A stretch of 57,361 nucleotides of DNA from an uncultured Clostridia bacterium (GCA_937921505.1 CAKZUB010000087.1:1-57361); one strand, 5' to 3'. Shown: positions 7,042 through 16,108, counted from the first letter of the stretch. Program-made: numbers and translations. The notes: a model not told the origin generated them from the sequence alone.

Positions 7042-8502
7042 TTATTTTTTTTCAAAATTAATAACCATAGCTTTGACTCTTGTCATAGCCTCTATACTAT
7101 ATCTTATACCTTGTATCCCCATTCCAGATGACTTTACACCTAAGAACGGAAAATGATCTGGTCCACGCTCTGTTTTATTGTTGATTTGAACAGTTCCTAC
7201 ATCTAACTGATTAGCAATATTAAAGGCTCTGTCAATATCTTTGGTAAATACTGCTGATTGCAGTCCATACTCTGATTTATTAGCAATCTCAACCGCTTCC
7301 TCAATACTCTTTACTCTTATAATAGGAAGTACGGGTCCAAAGGGTTCTTCCCAAGCAAGCCTCATATCTTCTTTAATATGATCTATAAGTGTTGGATACA
7401 CTAGATTTTTATCCCTTCTGTTGCCGACAAGCATTGTAGCCCCTTTATCTAGAGCATCCTCAATCAACTCACACACAAAATCTGCTGCTTCGTTAGATAT
7501 TAACGGGACAATTACTGTCTCTTTCTTTCTAGGATCTCCAACCTTCAGTTTCTGCACTCTTTCTTTAATATATCCAACCAACTCATCTGCTACTTGCTCT
7601 AAAACAATCACGCGCTTCACTGCTGTACATCTTTGCCCTGAATAAGAAAAAGCACCATTGACGATGTTTTTAGCGGCATCTTTAAGATTTGCATCTTCAA
7701 GAACAATAGCTGCATCCTTTCCTCCAAGTTCCATAAGTAAGGGTTTCATAACAGTAATACCTGAAATATGTCTACCAACTCCAGTGCTTCCTGTAAAATT
7801 AATAAAATCTATCCCTTCGTGAGTAACTGCATAATCTCCTATTTCACTGCCTCTTCCAGTAATCGTATTTAATATCCCCTTTGGAAGTCCTGCCATTTCA
7901 AAAATCTTGACCATATACAAAGCACTTATCGATCCTTGAGTCGGAGGTTTCAACACAACTGCATTACCTGCTACTAGAGCTGGCGCAATTTTAGATACTG
8001 AAAGATTAACAGGATAGTTAAAGGGCGATATCGCTAAAACTGTCCCGAGTGGATAACGATTAACAAAAGAAACTCTATCTTTACCATAACCTGGAAAAGC
8101 ATCTGCTGATAGCATTTCACCTCTCATTTGCTTAGCTGCATCTGCTGTAAAAAGAATAAAATCTGATGTACGCTTTACTTCTGCAAGACTTGATGTAATG
8201 TCTTTAGCTATTTCTACAACCATAATATCTGCAATTTGTTTTTGATAATCTAAAAGTAAAAAAGCAACTTTATTTAGGATTTTCGCTCTTTCTATAAGCG
8301 GTACTTCTGCCCATTCTTTTTGTGCAGCTCTAGCGGCTTGAATGGCTTCATCTACCTCTTCTTTAGACATAGCTGAAATAGACCCAACTTTACTCCCATC
8401 AATTGGGGAAAAAATATCTATAAGATTTCCGGTATTTGAAAGTTTCCACTCTCCATTAACATAATTTTTATAAATACCTTCTGTGCTTATTTCTTTAAGC
8501 AT
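7042..8502 (-). CDS. gapN: NADP-dependent non-phosphorylating glyceraldehyde-3-phosphate dehydrogenase
   Basis: An aldehyde dehydrogenase of 486 residues that oxidises glyceraldehyde-3-phosphate directly to 3-phosphoglycerate, giving NADPH without ATP. Seen are the oxyanion Asn in FNYPVN (about 162), NFTGSTGVG (about 235-243), the general base Glu in ELGGKD (258) and the nucleophile Cys in SGQRCTAVKR (292). The ELGGKDAAIV and QRCTAVKRV segments are typical of GapN rather than other ALDHs. The ATG at 8502 follows GGTGGAG by 4 bases; the GTG three codons upstream overlaps that site. It appears monocistronic. Confidence 0.88.
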   Translation of the reverse strand: MLKEISTEGIYKNYVNGEWKLSNTGNLIDIFSPIDGSKVGSISAMSKEEVDEAIQAARAAQKEWAEVPLIERAKILNKVAFLLLDYQKQIADIMVVEIAKDITSSLAEVKRTSDFILFTADAAKQMRGEMLSADAFPGYGKDRVSFVNRYPLGTVLAISPFNYPVNLSVSKIAPALVAGNAVVLKPPTQGSISALYMVKIFEMAGLPKGILNTITGRGSEIGDYAVTHEGIDFINFTGSTGVGRHISGITVMKPLLMELGGKDAAIVLEDANLKDAAKNIVNGAFSYSGQRCTAVKRVIVLEQVADELVGYIKERVQKLKVGDPRKKETVIVPLISNEAADFVCELIEDALDKGATMLVGNRRDKNLVYPTLIDHIKEDMRLAWEEPFGPVLPIIRVKSIEEAVEIANKSEYGLQSAVFTKDIDRAFNIANQLDVGTVQINNKTERGPDHFPFLGVKSSGMGIQGIRYSIEAMTRVKAMVINFEKK

Positions 8503-8629
8503 ATTCTCCACCCTTTCTCAAAATAATAATAAGTTTATCTTTCCCTATTTATATGCAAGAATACTTTTTAAATGCCTTAAGTCCAGAATATAGAGTGTTA
8601 TAGCATAAAGACATTTCCCTCTTACTTAT

Positions 8630-9703
8630 TTAGTTTTGATGAACTCTTACATCACCCGAGGCTGTACTTATCGTAAGTTTTGCATAAGGGGCTTCACCTA
8701 TTACAGCTGTTGCCTGACTTGCTTTTTTGTTTTTATAATCCATGGCAACATTACCTCTTATTTCCCCCGATATACATTTCGCCTCCATTTCAAAGCTTAT
8801 ATCTTCTGCAAGTTCTATATCAATATCACCTGAGGCCGCTGTTAACCTTGAATACTCCAAAATGCTAAGGTAGGAGGCATCTATATCTCCTGAGGCTGTT
8901 CTTACCTCTCCAGAACCTTGTATCTTTTTCAAGTTGATATCTCCTGAGGCTGATTGAATAGTGTAAATGACTGCTTCAAGTTCCTTAATAGTAATATCTC
9001 CAGACATCGTTGCTATATCTCCTGACCCTTTTAAAAAGCTTATAGCTATATCTCCTGATGCTGTCTTTAAGGCATAGTCCTTACACTCTAAATATTTAAC
9101 TTTAATATCTCCTGAAGCCAGCTGAGCTTTGAAACTTTGAACAGTTAGAGCATAATCCGTTTTGAGGTCTCCTGATGCCTGATTTACACTTATATTTTTA
9201 AGATCTAAGTCGCTAAATATTCTAATGTCTCCTGAAGAAGTAGTAAGATTTAAATCTCCTGCATATTTCTTGGGAAGTAATAATTCTACTTTACGCTGAG
9301 TAAAACCAAATCCAAATAAAACAGATTGTCTTCTTTTTCTACCAGCTGTTACTACAAGTTTACCATTTTGATTAATCAACGTAAAGAGTTCATCTTCTTC
9401 TAATTTTACAGTTGCACTTTCTATAATACTTATTGTAGAATCATCTGTTATAGAAACATCTATATCAGAGCTACTAAAGTTAAGCTCTATTTCTTGTATA
9501 TCGCTCATATCTACATGCTCTTCTTTTAACACTTTAAGAATACTACTCTTTTCACTTGCTAATGTAAAATTAAAATAATGCCTATCTGTATTATTTTCAC
9601 TTATACTCTTTTTACTGATATTACTTAGAAAGCTAATAAGACCTATAGCTATACATACTAATACTACTAATTCAACAATTTGTATAATTCTTATTTTTTT
9701 CAT
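8630..9703 (-). CDS. DUF4097 beta-repeat protein, membrane-anchored
   Basis: A 357-residue protein with one N-terminal membrane segment (about 7-27) and an outer right-handed beta solenoid. At least ten copies of a pattern (T/A)ASGD(I/L/V)-x-(I/V) recur every 15-25 residues from about 150 to the end, the mark of DUF4097/LiaG-YvlB-like proteins. The DNA repeats of the TCTCCTGA type in this gene are just these codons. It is the last gene of a padR-HAAS-DUF4097 operon and starts 5 bases after its neighbour. Homologous operons respond to envelope stress; that role here is inferred. Confidence 0.85.
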   Translation of the reverse strand: MKKIRIIQIVELVVLVCIAIGLISFLSNISKKSISENNTDRHYFNFTLASEKSSILKVLKEEHVDMSDIQEIELNFSSSDIDVSITDDSTISIIESATVKLEEDELFTLINQNGKLVVTAGRKRRQSVLFGFGFTQRKVELLLPKKYAGDLNLTTSSGDIRIFSDLDLKNISVNQASGDLKTDYALTVQSFKAQLASGDIKVKYLECKDYALKTASGDIAISFLKGSGDIATMSGDITIKELEAVIYTIQSASGDINLKKIQGSGEVRTASGDIDASYLSILEYSRLTAASGDIDIELAEDISFEMEAKCISGEIRGNVAMDYKNKKASQATAVIGEAPYAKLTISTASGDVRVHQN

Positions 9704-9708
9704 AGAGG

Positions 9709-10380
9709 TTACTCCTTCATATTACGCATATCAAATAACAACTTAATAATTTGTTCAATAACTGCACCTATTATAAAGATAATCCATGAATAAGCCCATA
9801 TTCTAAGTGTAAAACTTATCAATAGATAAATAGCAACAATAATCGTCCACATAATGGATATAAGTGATTTACATAGCTGATTCCTTTGAGAATGCCCTTG
9901 TTTCCATTCTTTAAATTCTTCTACTAATGTTTCATCTGCCTTGATATAGCTTGGTCTTGACATAAAGTGGTAGATGAGCATACATGTTGAAGCACCTGCT
10001 ATCACCGCAAACGATATAAAGGCTATAACGCCATCCACCCTAAATATTGCGGCAAGCGTAATTAAAACAAGTACGCTCAAAACATATAATCCTACAGCTC
10101 CTGCGACCACAAGCGCTGTTTTCTTGCGTTCCTTTTCTTCTCTTTCAATACTAAATACATCATTTTGTTTGAGCCCTCTTATGAGTTCATCCACATCTCC
10201 AATACTTGCAATGACATTGTTATAAGCTTCATCTTGTGCTTTACCTAAGCTGACTAAGTCATTGTACTTCTCCGTTAAATTAACAATAAGCTCTTCTTGA
10301 AGTTCAAATGCCTTTTTTGTCTGTGGCGCCCCTTCAAATAACATCTCTACTTTATTTCTTATTTTATCAATCATTTCCAT
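9709..10380 (-). CDS. HAAS/DUF1700-type membrane protein
   Basis: A 223-residue protein. The first ~75 residues are a soluble alpha-helical domain of the kind found as HAAS or DUF1700 beside PadR regulators (motif EELIVNLTEKYNDLVSLG, then the I-x-S-I-G-D-V-D-E-L-I helix). Four membrane segments follow, in two pairs separated by a loop. HAAS domains are thought to bind the PadR regulator or sense the envelope; the mechanism is not settled. It is the middle gene of the operon, with a 25-base gap to padR and 5 bases to DUF4097. Confidence 0.82.
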   Translation of the reverse strand: MEMIDKIRNKVEMLFEGAPQTKKAFELQEELIVNLTEKYNDLVSLGKAQDEAYNNVIASIGDVDELIRGLKQNDVFSIEREEKERKKTALVVAGAVGLYVLSVLVLITLAAIFRVDGVIAFISFAVIAGASTCMLIYHFMSRPSYIKADETLVEEFKEWKQGHSQRNQLCKSLISIMWTIIVAIYLLISFTLRIWAYSWIIFIIGAVIEQIIKLLFDMRNMKE

Positions 10381-10405
10381 CCCTCCACCAATCTATTATT
10401 TGTAT

Positions 10406-10726
10406 TTAAATAAGCTGATCAATTAATTTTTTAGCTTCTTCCCAATCTTTTTTATTATTGGTATAAGCTGCTTTTCCAAGGGGCGTTATGCTATAGTAAC
10501 GTCTTCTAGCACCTGTTGTTTCGTCTCCCCAGTAAGATAATATAAAACTAGCTTGTTCTAACCTTCGAAATGCACTATACAAGGTAGCTTCTTTAAGTTC
10601 ATATTGATGATCTGTTTTTTCTTGTATAGCTTTGTTTATCTCGTACCCATAGCTATCTTTTACTATGAGTTGCGCAAGTATAATCGTCTCTGTATGCCCT
10701 CTTATGAGGTCTGATGTAATAGACAT
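10406..10726 (-). CDS. PadR family transcriptional regulator
   Basis: A 106-residue winged-helix repressor of the small PadR-s2 type. Visible are the N-terminal helix DLIRGHTETIILAQL, the recognition region around ELKEATLYSAFRRLE (about 44-58), the wing GARRRYYSITPLG (about 72-84) and a short C-terminal dimer helix. It is the first gene of the padR-HAAS-DUF4097 operon. An inverted repeat overlapping the -35 site upstream (10774-10798) suggests autoregulation. The ATG follows GAGAGGTGA. Confidence 0.9.
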   Translation of the reverse strand: MSITSDLIRGHTETIILAQLIVKDSYGYEINKAIQEKTDHQYELKEATLYSAFRRLEQASFILSYWGDETTGARRRYYSITPLGKAAYTNNKKDWEEAKKLIDQLI

Positions 10727-10762
10727 TCTGTCACCTCTCTTTTACTTTTTATCTCTATTTAT

Positions 10763-10798
10763 ATATTAATATTATATACCTCGTCTGTCAAGGTATAT
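10763..10798 (-). promoter_or_regulatory. padR operon promoter with nested inverted-repeat operator
   Basis: On the minus strand TTGACA (10791-10786) and TAATAT (10768-10763) are 17 bases apart. The -35 hexamer lies in the centre of a perfect 8-base inverted repeat, ATATACCT (10774-10781) and AGGTATAT (10791-10798), with a 9-base spacer. A dimeric repressor there would block RNA polymerase; PadR is the obvious candidate. Confidence 0.6.
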
Positions 10799-10826
10799 TT
10801 ATTATTAATATAAATATTTTTAAATT

Positions 10827-10860
10827 AAAAGCGTACAGCTTTTCTAGGCTGTACGCTTTT
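10827..10860 (-). terminator. Terminator of the DHH phosphoesterase gene
   Basis: AAAAGCGTACAGC and GCTGTACGCTTTT form a perfect 13-base stem with an 8-base loop. The stem starts within the stop codon region of the gene at 10859. Confidence 0.85.
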
Positions 10861-12358
10861 AATTTATAACAACTAGGTCATACGTCTTACTGAAAATGTC
10901 CTTTTCTATCACATAAATATCATGATTGTCATCTCTTTTAACTGCTAGATAGTCTCCAATCTTTCCATACATATATTTTTCAATATCCCATGAGGTAAAG
11001 ACTTTAACAGCTTTTTTTAAGGGCTTAGCATAAATATAGCTTTCACCTTTTGAGATGCATTTTTTAGCATACTGATGTAGATGTATAATGGTGCTGTCTT
11101 TTTTATTTCTTATACTCGGAAAGTATTCAAGCTCCAAGTTATACCTCTCATCTAAAATAGTATAATTTTTTTCAAACTTTTCTTTTGTTGTAGGATATAC
11201 CTCTCCCTTTACCCCTACCATCGCATAAATATCTTCGTTTGCCAGTAGATCTAAATCTCCTTCAAGTGTCCTTATAATAATGGGGGTATTATCAGCTACT
11301 ACGTCTGTTAGCGGGACAAATCCCACCGGTACTGCTCTTTTTTTATAGAGCTGCATATCTTCGATATCAAGATAGTCTTTCATACTATAGATCACATCAA
11401 AAGACTTATAATACTTTGTAAGCCTTCTTAAAAAATATTCATCTGCATTAAGATGGGCATGCTTTTTATCAAACTCTTTTTGACTGATAAATCCTCCAGC
11501 CTTTTCTACATGTCCCCCACCTGAGCCTATACCTTCTGATAGATAGGCTGCTAGCTCATTTGCCATTATTTCTTTATCACAGCTTCTGATTGAAAACTTA
11601 ATGCCCCTGTTGATTTGATTATATACTACACAGACATAAACACTATCTACTTGCAGCGCCAAATCACTTATAAATCCTAGTATATTAGGATCACATTCTT
11701 GTGCTTTTACAAGGACAAACTTATTAGTTTCATTGTAGGAGTGTCGTATAAGTGCCATTCCTGCAATCTCAAGCTCACGCAGCGTTAGTACAGAGTTTTT
11801 TAATTTTCTAATAATGCTATTATCTATCTTTAAACTATCTAGCATGTCTTTATCTAGCGGATGATTAAGTTCTGTAAATCCTCCACTGTCGTTAAAAAGC
11901 CCATAATACAAGGCCGTAGCAACATCAATATGTTCATTGATATTAAAGTTTTCTTGATTTATAAGATCCCATACGAGGGTGCATGCACTGGCTAAAAAAC
12001 TTCTTATCTCTGATCTTGGTATTTCTTCTACCTCTGGCTGATGATGATCTATAATAGCTATATGTCTTGCATTAAGTTTTGTAACATTGCCTGCTCCATA
12101 TTGGCAGTCCACCGTTATAAGTAGTCCCTCTATATTTATTTTTTCTACATACTCTATAGGAATATTAAATGCTTCAATTATCATCAAAATATTAGGTTTT
12201 GTAATCTTAAGCTCTCCGCTATAAATTAACCTAACTTGCTTGCCTTGACATTTAAAAAATTTATATAAAGCATATCCTGCGCCTATACTATCTGGGTCTG
12301 GATTATCATGACATTGAATGACTATATTTGAGTAAATATTCAACTCTGAAAGCTTCAT
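10859..12358 (-). CDS. DHH family phosphoesterase with long C-terminal extension
   Basis: A 499-residue protein. The N-terminal DHH domain has the metal ligands in HDNPDPDS (17-24), VDCQ (about 83-86) and DHHQ (about 105-108). The DHHA1 substrate-binding motif GSGGGHVEKAGGF follows near 281-293. This is the NrnA/GdpP-type core that cleaves short oligonucleotides, pAp or cyclic-di-nucleotide products. NrnA is about 310-330 residues; here about 170 more follow, with no membrane segment or motif I recognise. The extension ends with a beta-rich stretch (YLAVKRDDNHDIYVIEKDIF). The ATG at 12358 follows AGGAGG. Confidence 0.85.
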   Translation of the reverse strand: MKLSELNIYSNIVIQCHDNPDPDSIGAGYALYKFFKCQGKQVRLIYSGELKITKPNILMIIEAFNIPIEYVEKINIEGLLITVDCQYGAGNVTKLNARHIAIIDHHQPEVEEIPRSEIRSFLASACTLVWDLINQENFNINEHIDVATALYYGLFNDSGGFTELNHPLDKDMLDSLKIDNSIIRKLKNSVLTLRELEIAGMALIRHSYNETNKFVLVKAQECDPNILGFISDLALQVDSVYVCVVYNQINRGIKFSIRSCDKEIMANELAAYLSEGIGSGGGHVEKAGGFISQKEFDKKHAHLNADEYFLRRLTKYYKSFDVIYSMKDYLDIEDMQLYKKRAVPVGFVPLTDVVADNTPIIIRTLEGDLDLLANEDIYAMVGVKGEVYPTTKEKFEKNYTILDERYNLELEYFPSIRNKKDSTIIHLHQYAKKCISKGESYIYAKPLKKAVKVFTSWDIEKYMYGKIGDYLAVKRDDNHDIYVIEKDIFSKTYDLVVIN

Positions 12359-12473
12359 AACAGGCCTCCTACTTTTATATTTCTATAGGTATTCTAGCAC
12401 AACTCTAAACGCTTTAATACTATAGCCTTGAGTGGTAATAAAATATTCTGCTTGTGCAAAATAATTTTACTAT

Positions 12474-12502
12474 TTGCATATATGTTGTGCATTGATTATA
12501 AT
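12474..12502 (+). promoter_or_regulatory. Promoter of the threonine ammonia-lyase gene
   Basis: TTGCAT (12474-12479), a 17-base spacer and TATAAT (12497-12502), 52 bases before the chosen ATG. This supports starting the protein at 12554, because an earlier start would lie upstream of the promoter. Confidence 0.65.
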
Positions 12503-12553
12503 GAAAAGATAGTGTTTCTTGAAATATCAACTATACATTCGGAGGTTTTACCT

Positions 12554-13780
12554 ATGCCACGTGCTACTCATAAAAATACACTCACTTTACAGCATATCCT
12601 CGCTGCTAAAGAAAGAATTAAAAATACTTGTGTTGAAACAAAGCTTATGTACAGCTATGAACTTAGTAAAGAATTTAATAACGAGATTTACTTAAAGCCT
12701 GAAAATTTACAAATAACAGGGTCTTTTAAAATACGTGGTGCACTTAATAAAATCATGCGTCTTACTGATACTGAAAAGAGTAAAGGACTTATTGCTTCAT
12801 CGGCTGGTAATCATGCTCAGGGAGTTGCCTACTCTGGACATTCACTTGGTATAGATGTAACAATTATAATGCCAAAAACAACACCTCTTATTAAAGTCAA
12901 AGCAACTAGAAACTGGGGGGCAAATGTAATCCTCGCTGGTGATGTATATGACGCTGCCTACGAAGAAGCCAAAAAGCTTGAAAAAGAAAAGGGATATACT
13001 TTTATCCATCCTTTTAATGATATAGATATTATGGCTGGACAAGGTACAATAGGTCTTGAAATACTACAAGAACTTCCAGATGCAGATATTATTTTGGTAC
13101 CTATTGGTGGTGGTGGACTTATTAGTGGGATTGCTGTTGCAGCTAAAACCATTAATCCTCATATTAAAGTCATTGGTGTTGAATCAACTGGCGCACAAGC
13201 TATGAAGTTATCTATGGACTCTGGAAAACTTGTTCATTTGCCTTATGTAGATACCATTGCTGATGGTGCTGCTGTTAAAAAGCCCGGACACTTGGCCTTT
13301 GATATTATTAAAGATTATGTAGATGAAATAATTACTTTAGATGATCATGATTTAATAGAAGCTATCTTCTTATTAGTTGAAAAACATAAACTCGTTGCCG
13401 AAGCTACAGGAGCTCTTTCCGTCGCCGCTCTAAAAAAACTTGATGTAACTAACCAGAAAGTCGTTTCTGTTATAAGCGGCGGTAATATTGATGTTCTTAC
13501 CATGTCTTCGCTTCTTAATCATGGACTTTACTCTAGAGGAAGACTTTTTTGTTTTTCTGTTAAACTTAAAGACACACCAGGTCAGCTTGTCAAAATAGCC
13601 CAAATACTTGCTGATTTAGGAGCTAATGTCGTAAAGCTTGATCACAATCAATTTAAGGCACTTGATCGCCTAACTTATGTTGCCCTCGAGGTAACTGTTG
13701 AAACCAATGGACATCGTCATATTAAAGAAGTTACACAAACTTTAGAAGACGAAGGCTATCGTATTGAAGTTATTTATTAA
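12554..13780 (+). CDS. ilvA: Catabolic-type threonine ammonia-lyase with ACT domain
   Basis: A PLP enzyme of 408 residues that converts threonine to 2-oxobutanoate and ammonia, for isoleucine synthesis or threonine breakdown. The PLP Lys is Lys59 in GSFKIRG; SSAGNHAQG (82-90) and the Gly loop IGGGGL (184-189) bind the cofactor phosphate. One ACT domain begins near residue 328 (CFSVKLKDTPGQL), a layout shared with short threonine deaminases that respond to small ligands. The ATG follows GGAGG at 12541; the frame is open 42 codons upstream, but the promoter lies inside that stretch. No isoleucine genes are nearby, so biosynthetic versus catabolic use is open. Confidence 0.9.
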   Translation: MPRATHKNTLTLQHILAAKERIKNTCVETKLMYSYELSKEFNNEIYLKPENLQITGSFKIRGALNKIMRLTDTEKSKGLIASSAGNHAQGVAYSGHSLGIDVTIIMPKTTPLIKVKATRNWGANVILAGDVYDAAYEEAKKLEKEKGYTFIHPFNDIDIMAGQGTIGLEILQELPDADIILVPIGGGGLISGIAVAAKTINPHIKVIGVESTGAQAMKLSMDSGKLVHLPYVDTIADGAAVKKPGHLAFDIIKDYVDEIITLDDHDLIEAIFLLVEKHKLVAEATGALSVAALKKLDVTNQKVVSVISGGNIDVLTMSSLLNHGLYSRGRLFCFSVKLKDTPGQLVKIAQILADLGANVVKLDHNQFKALDRLTYVALEVTVETNGHRHIKEVTQTLEDEGYRIEVIY

Positions 13781-13787
13781 AACAAAA

Positions 13788-13816
13788 AAGGCAGACTACT
13801 AAGTAGTTTGCCCTTT
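13788..13816. terminator. Terminator between convergent ilvA and gloA
   Basis: GGCAGACTAC and GTAGTTTGCC pair with one G-T across a 3-base loop, with A and T runs on both sides. It can serve both converging genes. Confidence 0.75.
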
Positions 13817-13822
13817 TCTAGT

Positions 13823-14203
13823 TTAGCCTCGTATAACTTCAACCTTATAACCATCAGGATCTGTTACGAAATAGTATCTTGGCTTTTCTCCTGGAAGTCC
13901 TTTTAAATCTGTTACTTCGAAACCTAGCTCACTATGTCTTTGTCTAGAACCTTCTAAGTCAACTGTAGATACTGCTAAATGGCTAAAACCATTCCCTACT
14001 TCATAAGGTTTTTCTGTATTATAATTATAAGTAAGTTCCACTTCATAAGAACCAGTCTCATCTGTTAAAAATACTAAGGTAAACTTATGTTCTTTAAAAT
14101 CCTTTCTATTAACCTCTATTAAACCCAGTGCATCTTTGTAAAAAGCTAAAGATTTCTCTAAATCCATAACCCTTAAACAAGTATGAAGCATTTTATATTT
14201 CAT
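13823..14203 (-). CDS. gloA: Lactoylglutathione lyase (glyoxalase I)
   Basis: A 126-residue vicinal-oxygen-chelate protein that isomerises the hemithioacetal of methylglyoxal. The four metal ligands expected for glyoxalase I are in place: His7, Glu56, His75 and Glu122. The protein has the standard two beta-alpha-beta-beta-beta modules. The length fits the short Ni2+-type enzyme. The thiol used in clostridia may not be glutathione. The start follows AAGGAG; the gene lies 16 bases after xth on the same strand, so they may share a message. Confidence 0.9.
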   Translation of the reverse strand: MKYKMLHTCLRVMDLEKSLAFYKDALGLIEVNRKDFKEHKFTLVFLTDETGSYEVELTYNYNTEKPYEVGNGFSHLAVSTVDLEGSRQRHSELGFEVTDLKGLPGEKPRYYFVTDPDGYKVEVIRG

Positions 14204-14219
14204 TTTCTTATTCTCCTTC

Positions 14220-14981
14220 TTAAAATGTATTATTTATATCAAGTCCTACTGGACAATGATCTGAACCTACTACCTCTGAATAGATAGTGGCATCTATTAA
14301 ATATTCTTTAAGCCTTTTAGATACTAAAAAGTAGTCTATTCTCCATCCCGCATTATTTAGTCTTGCCTTAAATCTATAAGACCACCAGCTATATGCGCCT
14401 TCTTGATCAGGATAAAAATAACGATAGGTATCTATAAAATCAGATTCTAAAAGCTTATCAAATTGCTCTCTTTCTTGTAAACTATACCCAGCATTTTTTT
14501 CGTTTGCTTTAGGATTTTTCAGATCAATAGGATGATGCGCAACATTAAGATCTCCACATATAATGACAGGCTTATTCTGATCTAACTTTTTCAAATAGGC
14601 TCTAAAGTCTTGTTCCCACTCGATGCGGTAATCGATACGTGCAAGTTCATTCTGAGCATTAGGTGTATACACTGTGACCATATAAAAATTATTAAACTCT
14701 AAGGTGATAACTCTCCCCTCTGTATCATGATGACTAATGCCGATGCCATAGTTTACTTTAAGTGCTTGTTGCTTTGAAAAAATGGCTGTTCCTGAATAAC
14801 CTTTCTTCTGGGCATAATTAAAATACTGGTGATATCCTTTAAGATCAAGCTCTATTTGCCCTTCTTGCAATTTAATCTCTTGAAGGCAAAAAATATCTGC
14901 ATCTATTTCATTGAAAAAATCTAAAAAACCTTTTGTTACGCAAGCTCTTAAACCATTTACATTCCATGATATAAGTTTCAT
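14220..14981 (-). CDS. xth: Exodeoxyribonuclease III / AP endonuclease
   Basis: A 253-residue base-excision-repair nuclease that cuts the backbone 5' of abasic sites and removes 3' blocks. Active-site residues are visible: Asn7 (SWNVNG), Glu35 (LQEIKL), Tyr105, Asp144 and Asn146 (GDLNVAH), and the C-terminal SDH with Asp241 and His242. The length and the WRIDYFLVS segment are typical of the ExoA/XthA branch. The ATG follows AAAGGAG. Confidence 0.92.
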   Translation of the reverse strand: MKLISWNVNGLRACVTKGFLDFFNEIDADIFCLQEIKLQEGQIELDLKGYHQYFNYAQKKGYSGTAIFSKQQALKVNYGIGISHHDTEGRVITLEFNNFYMVTVYTPNAQNELARIDYRIEWEQDFRAYLKKLDQNKPVIICGDLNVAHHPIDLKNPKANEKNAGYSLQEREQFDKLLESDFIDTYRYFYPDQEGAYSWWSYRFKARLNNAGWRIDYFLVSKRLKEYLIDATIYSEVVGSDHCPVGLDINNTF

Positions 14982-15015
14982 TACTTTTCTCCTTTGCTAA
15001 AAACCTACTTTTTTG

Positions 15016-15498
15016 CTACTGCATAATCATTTCCATAGGTAAATAAACAATGCCATTTGTTTCTTGAAGTTCTCCTGTCCCCTCTACTTTAAAACCTAAA
15101 CTTTTATAAACTTCTACTGAGCTTGGATAGGCATTAACTGTTATTTTTTTGATTTGTCTATTGTCCTCTAAAAGAATCTTATCCAGCGCTTGCATAAATA
15201 ATCTCTTACCTATCCCTTGTCTATGGTAAGCTTTATTTACAAAGAACAATGAAATATGGTCTTTATCTTTAATAGAAATAGTCCCAACAATCTTTCCCTC
15301 ATGTTTTGCTACTAATGTAAAAGCTATTCCTTTTTCTTCTCTGTCTTTTAAAGATAATGGAGACACAAATTCTTTAAATAAGGTAATTCCTTCTTCTAAA
15401 AAATCCCCTGCCACAAATTCATTAAAAACTTCTAAAATGACATTGCTAAGCTCCTCTACTTCCTCTTCTTGAAGTAATTCAATACTCATTTCCTGCAT
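15016..15498 (-). CDS. GNAT family N-acetyltransferase
   Basis: A 160-residue GNAT protein. The acetyl-CoA motif A is seen as HRQGIGKRLFMQAL at about 105-118, and the beta-4 segment as GKIVGTISIKD. The later YPSSVEVYKSLGF segment is motif B. The substrate is unknown. The first ATG has AGGAGG six bases upstream. It lies 13 bases after the YbaK-like gene on the same strand, suggesting a small two-gene operon. Confidence 0.85.
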   Translation of the reverse strand: MQEMSIELLQEEEVEELSNVILEVFNEFVAGDFLEEGITLFKEFVSPLSLKDREEKGIAFTLVAKHEGKIVGTISIKDKDHISLFFVNKAYHRQGIGKRLFMQALDKILLEDNRQIKKITVNAYPSSVEVYKSLGFKVEGTGELQETNGIVYLPMEMIMQ

Positions 15499-15511
15499 AC
15501 CTTTCCTCCTT

Positions 15512-15979
15512 TTAAGTTGTTATCTTGCATACATCTATACATTTACCCTTTGTAATACTTATAAGTTCATTTGGTGTCATCTTTACAATAGCGTTGCTGC
15601 CCCCAGCTGCTGGATAAATGGTGTCAAAGTGCATGATACTTTCATCAATATATATTTCTATTTCTTCTGGGAGTCCAAAAGGACATACTCCTCCAACAGG
15701 ATGTCCTGTCCTTTCAAATGTTTCTTCATAAGACATCATTTTAGCTTTAGTATTAAAGATAGCTTTAAACTTTTTATTATCTATCTTTGCTATACCAGAA
15801 GCTACAATGACAATACTTTTATCTTTAGCACTAAATGCCAGTGTTTTTGCAATTCTCTCTGCATCAACACCTAGTGCTTTAGCTGCCAAAGTTACTGTTG
15901 CACTGCTTTCCTCTAATAAAATAATCCTTTGTTTCAACTTATTATTTTGCAAAAATATTTCAACTTCTGCCACACCCAT
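15512..15979 (-). CDS. YbaK/EbsC family aminoacyl-tRNA deacylase
   Basis: A 155-residue single-domain YbaK protein, related to the editing domain of prolyl-tRNA synthetase. The family removes wrongly attached amino acids, usually Cys or Ala, from tRNA-Pro. The conserved features are the N-terminal AAKALGV, the catalytic-type Lys in KTLAFSAKD (about 45), the G-H-P-V-G-G-V-C-P-F-G loop (about 92-102) and the C-terminal AAGGSNAIVKM. The exact substrate cannot be read from sequence. The ATG follows AAGGAG by 8 bases. Confidence 0.88.
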   Translation of the reverse strand: MGVAEVEIFLQNNKLKQRIILLEESSATVTLAAKALGVDAERIAKTLAFSAKDKSIVIVASGIAKIDNKKFKAIFNTKAKMMSYEETFERTGHPVGGVCPFGLPEEIEIYIDESIMHFDTIYPAAGGSNAIVKMTPNELISITKGKCIDVCKITT

Positions 15980-16108
15980 GTCTAATACTCCTTTTATACT
16001 ATGCTTTTTTCACATTAATAAAACTGATTTCTTTAAGTAATAGAGCATATACACTCTTTATTTCAATTATATAACATATTTCCAAAACATACAAAAAATA
16101 AATTAACC

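Noticed and set aside
7421..7645. Plus-strand frame inside gapN
   Set aside because: It is a shadow of the gapN coding strand without a ribosome site.
8630..9300. Regular short DNA repeats resembling a repeat array
   Set aside because: They are the codons of the ASGD(I/L/V) protein repeats of the DUF4097 gene, irregularly spaced and in frame, so not CRISPR.
12428..12553. N-terminal extension of the threonine ammonia-lyase
   Set aside because: The consensus promoter lies inside it, and GGAGG precedes the ATG at 12554.
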